Shown here piece after piece: positions 17,632 through 25,611 of a stretch of DNA of 64,000 bases. A model generated the notes under the pieces. It saw only the letters and a list, made by a program, of their open reading frames with translations, ran no database searches and had not been told where the DNA came from. Source of the stretch: UBA7430 sp002478765 (GTDB taxonomy: Bacteria > Bacteroidota > Bacteroidia > Flavobacteriales > UBA7430); NCBI GenBank assembly GCA_943789355.1, contig CALSTU010000004.1, positions 496,001 to 560,000 on the forward strand, given 5' to 3'. How positions within the stretch are numbered: the stretch's first letter is position 1; each line of letters opens with the position of its first letter. Made by a program: the position numbers and the translations under genes.

Positions 17632-18678
17632 ATGAAACGTCAAAAAATTCACATCCCTGGTATCTTAGGTGTCTCGATTATTGCATTTAGTCTATTTGTT
17701 GCAGTATTTGTATACTTTTTAGCTCCAGATTCAAGTCCTCATGCCAATGAAATGCATTTGGAACTTAGTACTTTACCTCCTGGTTCTGAGGTTACATTTA
17801 TAAGGTTAAATAAGTCTCAGCAGAAGTCAACCTCTTTTTTGAGACGGCTTGCTTTCGGCCAAAAGGAAGCTTTTATTTCAATTCCGGTAAGCTCTTTTGA
17901 GTTAAAAGGAGACGTGTTGAATTACATTCCTTACGGAGGCATCCACTTTAAAACGATGCATAATGTAAAATTGGATCCCAATGATGATACATCCATTTCT
18001 TATCAGCGAAAGTATCGTCTTGGGACTGATAAATACGGTAGAGACCTGTTGAGTAGATTGATGGTGGGAACGCGAATATCTCTTGCTGTTGGCTTTATTT
18101 CTGTTTTCATTTCTCTACTTATCGGTATTAGTTTAGGATTGATTTCAGGTTTTTATGGATCATGGATTGATAAACTGGTTATGTGGTTTGTTCATGTTGT
18201 TTGGTCCATACCAACATTGCTGATGGTTATTGCTATAAGTTTAGCCTTAGGAAAGGGTTTTTGGCAGGTTTTTGTTGCGGTTGGTTTATGTATGTGGGTG
18301 GAGGTAGCTCGGGTTGTTAGAGGGCAGGTAATGAGTGTTAAGCAAAAAGAATATATACTTGCTGCTCGGGTACTAGGTTTTGGAGATTTTAGGATCATGT
18401 TTCGTCATATTCTGCCAAATATTCTGGGCCCAATCATCGTTATTTCAGCAGCGAATTTTGCTTCAGCGATATTGATTGAAGCGGGGCTAAGTTTTTTAGG
18501 CATCGGAGCAAAAGCCCCCATGCCATCATGGGGAGCAATGATAAAAAACCATTATGCTTATATCATTTTAGATAAGGCATATTTGGCACTTGCTCCGGGT
18601 TTGGCAATTATGTTTTTAGTGTTTGCTTTGATGTTGGTTGGGAATATGTTGCGTGAAAAACTTGATGTAAGAGATTAG
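17632..18678 (+). CDS. OppC/DppC-like ABC transporter permease
   Basis: Inner-membrane permease of the oligopeptide/dipeptide type, 348 aa. An N-terminal membrane helix (about 5-30) and a long extracytoplasmic segment precede LGTDKYGRDLLSRL, the diagnostic OppC sequence. Five further helices and an EAA loop (AARVLGFGDFRIMFRHILPN) follow for contact with an ATPase. No OppB, ATPase or binding protein is adjacent, so the partners must be elsewhere. The ATG at 17632 is preferred over a GTG nine bases upstream. Confidence 0.88.
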   Translation: MKRQKIHIPGILGVSIIAFSLFVAVFVYFLAPDSSPHANEMHLELSTLPPGSEVTFIRLNKSQQKSTSFLRRLAFGQKEAFISIPVSSFELKGDVLNYIPYGGIHFKTMHNVKLDPNDDTSISYQRKYRLGTDKYGRDLLSRLMVGTRISLAVGFISVFISLLIGISLGLISGFYGSWIDKLVMWFVHVVWSIPTLLMVIAISLALGKGFWQVFVAVGLCMWVEVARVVRGQVMSVKQKEYILAARVLGFGDFRIMFRHILPNILGPIIVISAANFASAILIEAGLSFLGIGAKAPMPSWGAMIKNHYAYIILDKAYLALAPGLAIMFLVFALMLVGNMLREKLDVRD

Positions 18679-18708
18679 ATTCTTTAACGGATTCGTGTGA
18701 CTTGTAGA

Positions 18709-18732
18709 AAACTTACCATGCACCGTAAGTTT
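18709..18732. terminator. Hairpin after the OppC-like gene, weak terminator or operator
   Basis: AAACTTAC, eight bases, GTAAGTTT forms a perfect 8-bp stem 31 bp past the permease stop, followed by CTTCTTT. A further ACTTAC occurs at 18741-18746. It could end the permease transcript or be a control site for ruvB, 28 bp from its -7 box. Confidence 0.4.
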
Positions 18733-18759
18733 CTTCTTTAACTTACCCCTTAATTTAGC

Positions 18760-18767
18760 TACATTTG
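18760..18767 (+). promoter_or_regulatory. -7 box of the ruvB promoter
   Basis: TACATTTG matches TAnnTTTG with only five bases before the ATG at 18773. Transcription should start at or next to the start codon, giving a leaderless mRNA. Confidence 0.6.
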
Positions 18768-18772
18768 TTTTT

Positions 18773-19795
18773 ATGAATGAAAATTTAGATACTTCATCAG
18801 AAGACCTTGGTGCCGAAGAAAATGAATTCGAAATTAAGCTTCGCCCGATAGCCTTCGATGACTTTTCTGGACAGCAGAAGGTTGTCGATAATTTGAAGGT
18901 TTTTGTATCCGCATCAAATCAGAGAGGCGATGCGCTAGATCATGTTCTTTTGCATGGCCCTCCGGGTCTAGGTAAAACAACCTTAGCCGGTGTTATTGCA
19001 AATGAGCTCGGTGTAGGTATTAAAATTACTTCAGGGCCAGTTCTAGATAAGCCTGGAGATTTAGCTGGTTTGTTGACAAATCTTGAGGAGCGTGATGTTC
19101 TTTTTATAGACGAAATACATCGCTTGTCTCCGGTTGTTGAGGAGTACCTTTATTCGGCTATGGAAGATTTTAAAATCGATATTCTAATTGAGTCTGGGCC
19201 CAATGCTCGTTCTGTTCAAATTCATTTAAATCCTTTTACGCTGATTGGAGCAACTACGAGGTCTGGTTTGCTAACAGCCCCATTGAGAGCTCGGTTTGGA
19301 ATTAATTCTCGTCTGGAGTATTATGATGCAAAGTTGTTGACTAAGATTGTTGATCGTTCTGCAGGAATATTAAATGTTCCTATAGATTTTGATGCAGCTG
19401 GAGAGATTGCGGGCAGAAGTCGTGGGACCCCTCGAATTGCAAATGCCCTATTGCGGCGTGTGAGAGATTTTGCCCAGATTAAAGGAACGGGACATATTGA
19501 CATGGCCATTACAAATATTGCATTGGACGCTCTTAAGGTTGATAAAAAAGGTTTAGATGAGATGGATATTCATATTCTAGAAACGATTATTGATAAGTTT
19601 AAAGGTGGGCCAGTTGGTGTCGGAACCATTGCGACAGCAGTAAGTGAAAAAGCGACAACTTTAGAAGAGGTTTATGAACCTTATTTAATCCAGGAAGGTT
19701 ATATCATGAGGACTCAAAGAGGGAGAGTTGCTACAGAAGCTGCCTACAAACACCTCGGAAGAGTATACCACAACAACGGGATGAATTTGTTTTAG
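18773..19795 (+). CDS. ruvB: Holliday junction branch-migration helicase RuvB
   Basis: AAA+ motor that drives branch migration with RuvA. Walker A GPPGLGKT is at residues 62-69, Walker B FIDEIHRL has D113 and E114, and the sensor and arginine-finger region GATTRSGLLTAPLRARFG is intact. The C-terminal winged helix ends RGRVATEAAYKHLG. The 340 aa are full length. It is probably read from a leaderless transcript. Confidence 0.98.
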   Translation: MNENLDTSSEDLGAEENEFEIKLRPIAFDDFSGQQKVVDNLKVFVSASNQRGDALDHVLLHGPPGLGKTTLAGVIANELGVGIKITSGPVLDKPGDLAGLLTNLEERDVLFIDEIHRLSPVVEEYLYSAMEDFKIDILIESGPNARSVQIHLNPFTLIGATTRSGLLTAPLRARFGINSRLEYYDAKLLTKIVDRSAGILNVPIDFDAAGEIAGRSRGTPRIANALLRRVRDFAQIKGTGHIDMAITNIALDALKVDKKGLDEMDIHILETIIDKFKGGPVGVGTIATAVSEKATTLEEVYEPYLIQEGYIMRTQRGRVATEAAYKHLGRVYHNNGMNLF

Positions 19796-19798
19796 ACC

Positions 19799-19833
19799 AA
19801 AAAAAAAGAGAAGAATTGATTTAAATTCTTCTC
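19799..19833 (-). terminator. Terminator of the small minus-strand gene
   Basis: GAGAAGAATT, six-base loop, AATTCTTCTC, followed on the minus strand by nine T. It starts one base past the stop of the 62-residue gene, so it serves that gene; the plus strand lacks a T-run after the stem. Confidence 0.8.
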
Positions 19834-19834
19834 G

Positions 19835-20023
19835 TTATGTAATGGTTTCAAAAGCTTGCTGAATGATCTCAGCATATTTGTTGCCGTACATTTTTAGGCA
19901 CCAAGTTCGCAAGCTTTCAGCATCAGCTTGGTTGACCCATTGCAACGACTTTGTCAATTCTTTTTTGAACAAGATGTCGTCAAAACTTACTTTCTGAAGC
20001 ACGTTTTTACAAAACTCTAACAT
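19835..20023 (-). CDS. Small conserved-looking protein, function unknown
   Basis: A 62-residue cytoplasmic protein with no signal peptide or membrane segment. The sequence starts MLEFCKNVLQKVSFDD and contains SLQWVNQADAESLRTWC; it is predicted to be mostly helical with two or three Cys. I believe similar short proteins occur in other Flavobacteria, but I cannot name a family. It has its own strong terminator, which supports it being real. The gap upstream to ubiX is short, so the two may be cotranscribed. Confidence 0.7.
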   Translation of the reverse strand: MLEFCKNVLQKVSFDDILFKKELTKSLQWVNQADAESLRTWCLKMYGNKYAEIIQQAFETIT

Positions 20024-20111
20024 AAATCATTTTTATAGTGACCCAAATGTAAAGTATTTTTACTTTTTGATCATATTTGATGTCTGTAAATTTTATAGAA
20101 AATATTAACAA

Positions 20112-20672
20112 TTACGATTGCCATCTGTAGCTATCCTGCTTAAGACCAGACATGTCAACTGCTCGATCTATGACTGTTGCTGCAAGCTCTTCAAAAGAGT
20201 TTGGCTTACTGTAAAATGAAGGTGTGGCAGGCATAATGATGCCTCCTGCTTCCGTTATTGTTTTCATGTTGTCAATATGAATGAGGTTTAACGGAGTGTC
20301 CCTACTTATAAGAATTAATTTTCGACGCTCTTTAAGAATAACATCTGCAGCTCTACATACCAAATCATCAGATATACCTGTTGCGATTCGAGCCATCGAC
20401 CCCATAGAACAGGGCGCTACAATCATGGTGTTGTATTGTGCAGAGCCAGAAGCAAAAGGGGCCATAAAATCATCTTTTTCATAATAATCAAATGGGTAGT
20501 TTTTGTAAGAATCATTGCCAAGTTCAAATTCCCAAACATCTTTTGCATTTTTTGACATGACGATCCCAACGGCATCAATTTGGTTTTTGAGTGCTTCAAG
20601 TTTATCCAAAAGAACTTTAGCATAAATGGATCCACTAGCTCCTGTAACTGCTACTATGATTTTATGTTTCAT
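20112..20672 (-). CDS. ubiX: UbiX-family flavin prenyltransferase
   Basis: Makes prenylated FMN, the cofactor of UbiD-type decarboxylases, from FMN and dimethylallyl phosphate. The N-terminus VAVTGASGSIYAKVLLDKL is the FMN-binding block, and APCSMGSMARIATGISDDL and RRKLILISRDTPLN are characteristic. The 186 aa match the family. No ubiD gene is in the window. In Bacteroidota the likely use is in menaquinone or aromatic-acid metabolism, which is inference. Confidence 0.93.
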   Translation of the reverse strand: MKHKIIVAVTGASGSIYAKVLLDKLEALKNQIDAVGIVMSKNAKDVWEFELGNDSYKNYPFDYYEKDDFMAPFASGSAQYNTMIVAPCSMGSMARIATGISDDLVCRAADVILKERRKLILISRDTPLNLIHIDNMKTITEAGGIIMPATPSFYSKPNSFEELAATVIDRAVDMSGLKQDSYRWQS

Positions 20673-20869
20673 ATTCGAATTTTGATGTTACAAAGTTAAT
20701 GAAACTATAGTACAATACGTCTTTTTATTATAATGCTATTTGTATCAATTATGAGGATCGAACATCTGAAAATTCTCTATGTTTTTATCAAGCACCTTTG
20801 GTACCTTAAAAAGGTTCATTCGATTTAGCTTTGTCTTTGAAGAGTTGACGAAAGGAGTGCATCTGCTGG

Positions 20870-21715
20870 TTATTTTATAACAGGACTCTCTTGGGCTTGA
20901 ACAACTTCTAAAGTATTGGTTTTTGTAATGAAAGCTACTATCGACATGTTTTCAGGAAGCCATTTTTCATCCAGAGTTATATGAAACGTGTTGCTAATTA
21001 GACTTCTGTTTTGGTAAGTTTCTTTCCCCAGATCTTTGCCCCAAGATCCGGTTAAACTTTTACGCATGATGTGACTGTGCTGGTAATTCGGTATTTTTTC
21101 CGGATTGGCATCATAATCTTTTTGGTAGCCAACTACATTACTTTCAGTAAGAACAAGATTTATACTTAGGGGATTAGATATTGTCTGCAGTATTTCTATT
21201 TCAGTAGTCACTGTTAAGTCGTAAGTGTTTGCATTGTAGTTAGTCTCCAGTTCGATAGCTGCTTTTGGTTCGCTTTCTAAAAGTTCCTCCACTTTTTGCG
21301 CCCATTGTGTATATTGTAAGATATGACTTGATTCGGAGTATCCGGCTCTATTTACCATTCCGTTTGGATTTCCAGCTGCGCTATTTCCAAAATGTTCATC
21401 CCATTCATTTCCGGTTTTTGTTCTGAAATCATTGGTGAAATAAGTGCCCGATGGCTCAGCGAAAAACCCAGAGTGTACAGCTATGACAACCAACTGATCG
21501 CCATATATGTTTTTTAATTCTGTTATTTTTTCAGCTGCTCTCGGACAATTACCGCACATGTGTCCTGTATAGTCTTCCAAGAGGATTTTTCTGCATTTAT
21601 TTGAACATTCGCTAACTACGCGCTCCTCTATAAATGGGCCCTCGATCACATCGCATGATGAAAAGGCAATACAGAATGCGCTCACTAAAGTAACTTGGTG
21701 TTTTAAGGTTCTCAT
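20870..21715 (-). CDS. Omp28-related lipoprotein with thioredoxin-like CxxC
   Basis: Predicted lipoprotein of 281 aa: hydrophobic start and FSSC lipobox at C21. It then has LLEDYTGHMCGNCPRAAEKI with a redox CxxC at C54 and C57, and a thioredoxin-like fold continuing through VVIAVHSGFF, as in the Omp28 family. The C-terminal ~130 residues look like a beta-rich domain. It follows a beta-barrel protein by three bases and a TlpA-like thioredoxin gene before that, so all three form one operon with two separate CxxC proteins. Its target disulfides are unknown. Confidence 0.8.
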   Translation of the reverse strand: MRTLKHQVTLVSAFCIAFSSCDVIEGPFIEERVVSECSNKCRKILLEDYTGHMCGNCPRAAEKITELKNIYGDQLVVIAVHSGFFAEPSGTYFTNDFRTKTGNEWDEHFGNSAAGNPNGMVNRAGYSESSHILQYTQWAQKVEELLESEPKAAIELETNYNANTYDLTVTTEIEILQTISNPLSINLVLTESNVVGYQKDYDANPEKIPNYQHSHIMRKSLTGSWGKDLGKETYQNRSLISNTFHITLDEKWLPENMSIVAFITKTNTLEVVQAQESPVIK

Positions 21716-21718
21716 GAT

Positions 21719-23362
21719 TTAAAAACTTGAAGTAATACTTAACGAAATTCCATTTGATTTTGGCACTTCACGACAAACACCACCCACACAAAATATTCCT
21801 TGTTTTTGTTTCCCGTAGCCCAAAGTAAATCTGTTAGTCCCTTTGCCATATCCTGCAGAAAGGTTCGGGTAGTGATTTTTTTTTGATTTATTTCCGTAGT
21901 TGTAGAGGTTTTGAATGGCAAAGAAATAATGAGGTGATACGGTATATTCTACCAAGGCCATCGCCCAATTCCCATCATGTTGTTTTGTACTTAAATGTTG
22001 AATTTCAGTTCGTAGTGCTTGTCTAGCTTTTAACTTGTATTGTGTTTCCAAAACAAGGATGTTTGCCTTAATCATTCCAAAATAATCGTAACCGGCAATC
22101 ACTTTACTGTTGTAATGTGTGTTTACGTATGTTCCTATAAGTTTCAGTTTACGATTGATTTTTCGAGACAATTCGATGTTAAATTCTTGAAAATATTTTT
22201 CATCACCCATTTTAAAGAAATCAGATGTATATCCGAGTGTTCCGGATTTACCCAGTGATGTTTTTTCGTCAATTTGTGCTTGATGAATGCTGTATGCATT
22301 AGAAAAATTTATAAGAACTCCCATTCCAAATCCCCCACCGATCCGTGAGCCCTTTTTAATCAGATAACTCAATTCTGCTTGCAAACCCATTTCTCCATTA
22401 GCAATGGTTCCGTAGGGGTATATGGTCGCTAAAGTATACGTATGTTGTTTTGTGAAGGCAGGTAAGTAATTGATGCTTACTTCTTGTCCTTTTAAGTTTC
22501 GATCTGAGTTGAAACTCATATTGTCAACGCGTTTTCCAGAGAACGATATTCCAAATCTTTTTTGAGAATAACTAATGTTTGCCAAAAGTGCTTGACCCTC
22601 TTTGTATATGAAGTTATTGGTTGCTGAGGGGTCGTTGTATTTGTATACATATTCAGCACCTAGAATCCACTTACCATGATGTACGTTGAATCTACTGGCC
22701 CAGGAAACGACATTTTTGGGAAGGATGTAAATGGGGTCTAAATCTTGTTGGAATTTGCTAACGAGACTTCCTCCGATACTTATTTGAGATCGGACATCCC
22801 TCAGAGCTTTAAAAATTTCATTTAGTGAAATTTCGCCATCAAACCCCCTTACAATACCCTCAGACTTATCAAAATACCAACGTTGTTTACCAACCAATGA
22901 TTTTAAATAAACCCCTTCAATTGGACTGTATTTTAAACGGATACCATCAAAAGCATTGTCGTACCCCAAGTTTCTTTCTTCGTAAGCACGAAGGATGATA
23001 CCACTACCAAATTGCTCGTAAAAATTACCGGCCGTAATGTCTAAGCCATTTCTGTTTATTCGGACGAAACGATAGGCAATACCCTCTCCGTTGTAGCGTT
23101 TATCATATCCCAACAGAGAATTTTGGTTGGCCTCATAGCGCATTCCAGCACTAAATATATTTGATGTATACTGGAGGTTGACAAAACTGTTTGATAAGAA
23201 TTTTTCTTCTGGAAGATTTTCTGGACCTATACCCAAATTAGAGTCTTCGTAATAGATTTGAGCGTTGCTTTGGAAATTGCCACTTATTTTCCCGGATTCT
23301 GTTCCTTGTGCAAAAAGTGATCCTATACAGAATAGAGGTGCGCAAAGTAATTTTTCATACAT
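21719..23362 (-). CDS. Outer-membrane beta-barrel protein, DUF6029-like
   Basis: Exported protein of 547 aa. A signal peptide (about 1-19, ending LFAQG) is followed by a series of short amphipathic strands rich in aromatic residues and turns, ending SISLSITSSF with a C-terminal Phe, typical of an outer-membrane barrel. The segment DITAGNFYEQFGSGIILRAYEERNLG splits into NFYEQFGSG and LRAYEER, features I associate with DUF6029. It lies between a TlpA-like protein (six bases) and Omp28 (three bases), which suggests a shared role in oxidative folding or redox import. Confidence 0.7.
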   Translation of the reverse strand: MYEKLLCAPLFCIGSLFAQGTESGKISGNFQSNAQIYYEDSNLGIGPENLPEEKFLSNSFVNLQYTSNIFSAGMRYEANQNSLLGYDKRYNGEGIAYRFVRINRNGLDITAGNFYEQFGSGIILRAYEERNLGYDNAFDGIRLKYSPIEGVYLKSLVGKQRWYFDKSEGIVRGFDGEISLNEIFKALRDVRSQISIGGSLVSKFQQDLDPIYILPKNVVSWASRFNVHHGKWILGAEYVYKYNDPSATNNFIYKEGQALLANISYSQKRFGISFSGKRVDNMSFNSDRNLKGQEVSINYLPAFTKQHTYTLATIYPYGTIANGEMGLQAELSYLIKKGSRIGGGFGMGVLINFSNAYSIHQAQIDEKTSLGKSGTLGYTSDFFKMGDEKYFQEFNIELSRKINRKLKLIGTYVNTHYNSKVIAGYDYFGMIKANILVLETQYKLKARQALRTEIQHLSTKQHDGNWAMALVEYTVSPHYFFAIQNLYNYGNKSKKNHYPNLSAGYGKGTNRFTLGYGKQKQGIFCVGGVCREVPKSNGISLSITSSF

Positions 23363-23368
23363 GACTTT

Positions 23369-23860
23369 TTATAGTTTTAAAATCGCTTCATAAAGTTCAT
23401 ATTCATCCCCATCTAAATATGAAGTATGTTGCCAAACAATTTCTTTTTTAGCATTCAATAGAAAAGTGTGTGGTATGGCATTTACATTCAAAGCTCTTTT
23501 GAGATCGCTGTTGGGGTCTGTGTAAATTTCAAAGGGCCAGCCCTTCCCATTTGCATAGGGACCAATCTTGGCGGTATTTCTAGCGTCGTCAATAGAGATT
23601 GCGATAAGCTTTACACCTGTTTCACTCTGCCAAGCGTCATAAACATCTGAGATAGCATTTAATTCTTTGGTACAAGGTTTGCACCATGTGGCCCAAAAAG
23701 CAACCACCATCGGACGGGAGTCATTTTTAAATTCATTCGTGTTTACTAATTTCCCTTCAAGAGATTTCACATCTATGGATGGGAATAGTTTCGTTGCATC
23801 TTGTGCCACACAAGTTGAATACGCTAAGATGATGGATGTAAAAATTAGAAGTTTTTTCAC
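23369..23860 (-). CDS. TlpA-like periplasmic thiol-disulfide oxidoreductase
   Basis: 163-residue thioredoxin-fold protein exported by a signal peptide (about 1-20, ending CVAQ). The active site FWATWCKPCTKE has C60 and C63, and the cis-proline region reads NAIPHTFLLN. This is the TlpA/ResA type of periplasmic reductase. It is the first gene of an operon with a DUF6029-like barrel and an Omp28 lipoprotein. It probably keeps client cysteines reduced or delivers electrons to them; the client is not known. Confidence 0.92.
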   Translation of the reverse strand: MKKLLIFTSIILAYSTCVAQDATKLFPSIDVKSLEGKLVNTNEFKNDSRPMVVAFWATWCKPCTKELNAISDVYDAWQSETGVKLIAISIDDARNTAKIGPYANGKGWPFEIYTDPNSDLKRALNVNAIPHTFLLNAKKEIVWQHTSYLDGDEYELYEAILKL

Positions 23861-24007
23861 GGATTGAGTTTTGCGGATTATTTCTTTATTTAAATGATTA
23901 CCTTCATAAATTATACCAAAACAGCAATGGTGTATTTTGCTCGAAGTGTTCGACCTCGTTGAGGCATGAAATTTATTTATGTTGAATGGATTAATTGAGG
24001 TTTTTAC

Positions 24008-24015
24008 TATTTTTG
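24008..24015 (+). promoter_or_regulatory. -7 box of the gcvH promoter
   Basis: TATTTTTG matches TAnnTTTG, 15 nt before the gcvH ATG, with a TTG at 23982-23984 at a rather long 23-nt spacing. Confidence 0.45.
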
Positions 24016-24030
24016 AAAAAAAAATAAAAG

Positions 24031-24411
24031 ATGAACATACCTGAAGATTTAAAGTATACCAAAGATCATGAATGGGTTCGTATCGAGGGAAATCAAATTG
24101 TCATTGGCATCACAGATTTTGCCCAAAAAGAGTTGGGTGACATCGTGTATGTTGACGTAGATACAGAAGGAGATGTTGTAGCAAAAGAGGCTGTTTTTGG
24201 ATCGGTTGAAGCGGTAAAAACAGTCTCAGATCTTTTTATGCCTGTGTCTGGTGAGGTTGTTGCTTTTAATGAAGATTTAGAGGATGACCCTGAGTTGGTA
24301 AACTCAGATCCTTATGGTCGCGGTTGGATGATTAAAGTAGCTGTTTCAGATAATTCTGATTTGAGCGACCTGCTTTCTTCCGACGAGTACAAAAATTTGG
24401 TAAGTGCTTAG
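24031..24411 (+). CDS. gcvH: Glycine cleavage system H protein
   Basis: Lipoyl carrier that shuttles the aminomethyl group between the P and T proteins. The lipoylated lysine is K63 in FGSVEAVKTVSDL; WVRIEGNQIVIGITDFAQ and the C-terminal GRGWMIKV match the family. Length 126 aa is normal. P and T genes are not nearby. The reading frame overlaps the next gene by eight bases. Confidence 0.98.
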   Translation: MNIPEDLKYTKDHEWVRIEGNQIVIGITDFAQKELGDIVYVDVDTEGDVVAKEAVFGSVEAVKTVSDLFMPVSGEVVAFNEDLEDDPELVNSDPYGRGWMIKVAVSDNSDLSDLLSSDEYKNLVSA

Positions 24412-24784
24412 GGTAAAAATTTGGAATTCGCCCTATGTATCCTTCTTGTGGTTCTGTATCATTTCACTTGGAAGTTTTACGGAAGCTCCAGAAGTAAATA
24501 ACCTGAGTTTATCTGACAAATGGCTGCACTTTATTTGTTATGGTATTTTTTCTTTTTTACTTTTTGGGTCGACCTATTTTTATCTCAAGATTCTCAAATC
24601 TAAATTGTTCAGAAGCATTATTGTTTTTGTTTTGGCCTCTTTGGTAGGAATAACAATCGAAATTGTTCAACATTTTTTTATTCCTTTGAGGGTAGGAGAT
24701 TACTTGGATGTTGTAGCAAATAGTCTGGGTATAATTGGAGGTCTTTTTACCGCATTGATATTAAAAAGAATAGGTGCTTTGTAA
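24404..24784 (+). CDS. VanZ-like membrane protein
   Basis: Small integral membrane protein of 126 aa with four predicted helices and the VanZ-like sequence DKWLHFICYGIFSFLLF followed by GITIEIVQHFFIPLR and DYLDVVANSLGIIGG. The conserved H, E, Q and D positions of the family are present. The best start is a GTG that overlaps gcvH by eight bases, so it is coupled to gcvH. VanZ proteins are linked to glycopeptide resistance in Gram-positives, but in Bacteroidota the role is unknown. Confidence 0.8.
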   Translation: MLRVKIWNSPYVSFLWFCIISLGSFTEAPEVNNLSLSDKWLHFICYGIFSFLLFGSTYFYLKILKSKLFRSIIVFVLASLVGITIEIVQHFFIPLRVGDYLDVVANSLGIIGGLFTALILKRIGAL

Positions 24785-24826
24785 TCCATGATAAATGTAT
24801 AATTTTACGGTGTTAAACTGCTACTT

Positions 24827-25525
24827 ATGGAAGTTAAAAAGAACCCAAAATCAAATTTAGAAAACAAACGAGTCCTGTTTGTTCAGATCGGTTTGGTTGT
24901 TGCAATTTCTATTTCACTGATTGCCTTCGAGTGGAAAAGCTATGAAAAGTCTTCAAGTGACTTGGGAACGATGGAGTTGTCTTTTGAAGATGACGAGATG
25001 ATCCCCGTAACTCAAAGAGAAGTAAAACCACCACCACCTCCTCCGCCACCACCAGAAGTGATCCAAATTGTGGAAGATGATATAGAGATTGAGGTTGAAC
25101 TCGAGATTGAGGAGACGGATACTGACGAGGATGAAATCATCGAGATTGAGGAGGAAGAAGAAGATGATGAAGTATTTAACTTCGCTGTTGTGGAGGATAA
25201 ACCGATTTTTCCCGGTTGTGAGAACATTCCCAAACAAGAACGATACATATGCTTTCAGCAAGGAATCATGAAGCACATTAGAAATAATTTCAAGTACCCA
25301 TCAATTCCAAAAGAGATGGGGATTTCCGAAAAGATATTTGTTCAGTTTGTGATTGATAAAACCGGACTTATCACTAAATCGGTAGTTGTTCGTGGTCAAG
25401 ATAAGCATTTAAGAAAAGAAGCATTGCGCTTGGTTAACTCCATACCGAAGCTTGTGGCTGCTAAACAAAGAGGGAAATCCGTTCCCTGTAGTTTCACGGT
25501 CCCGATAAATTTTAGATTGCAATAA
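24827..25525 (+). CDS. TonB-family energy transducer
   Basis: 232 aa. One N-terminal membrane helix (about 17-34), nine consecutive prolines at residues 68-76, a strongly acidic stretch (about 83-115) and a C-terminal TonB-type domain (about 150-232, with FKYPSIPKEMG, FVIDKTGLITKS and FTVPINFRLQ). It links inner-membrane proton motive force to outer-membrane receptors, together with ExbB and ExbD encoded elsewhere. The acidic tract after the prolines is unusual, since many TonB proteins have basic Pro-Lys spacers. A terminator follows the stop directly. Confidence 0.9.
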   Translation: MEVKKNPKSNLENKRVLFVQIGLVVAISISLIAFEWKSYEKSSSDLGTMELSFEDDEMIPVTQREVKPPPPPPPPPEVIQIVEDDIEIEVELEIEETDTDEDEIIEIEEEEEDDEVFNFAVVEDKPIFPGCENIPKQERYICFQQGIMKHIRNNFKYPSIPKEMGISEKIFVQFVIDKTGLITKSVVVRGQDKHLRKEALRLVNSIPKLVAAKQRGKSVPCSFTVPINFRLQ

Positions 25526-25564
25526 AAAAACAAACCCGCTCAATGTTGAGCGGGTTTGTTTTTT
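25525..25564. terminator. Bidirectional terminator between the tonB-like gene and galE
   Basis: Perfect stem ACCCGCTCAA/TTGAGCGGGT with a TG loop, extended by A and T runs on both sides. It starts at the stop codon of the TonB-family gene and can also stop galE transcripts. Confidence 0.93.
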
Positions 25565-25611
25565 AAATCTGTTTTAGACTCTGGCGAAATTGCGATTGTG
25601 CGTTAAGTAGG

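Noticed and set aside
20751..20828. 25-codon frame MRIEHLKILYVFIKHLWYL... in the gap between ubiX and Omp28
   Set aside because: Too short, no -7 box in place and no terminator or partner; probably chance in an AT-rich gap.
24404..24784. VanZ-like gene as evidence of vancomycin resistance
   Set aside because: No vanHAX or sensor genes; VanZ-like proteins occur widely without resistance.
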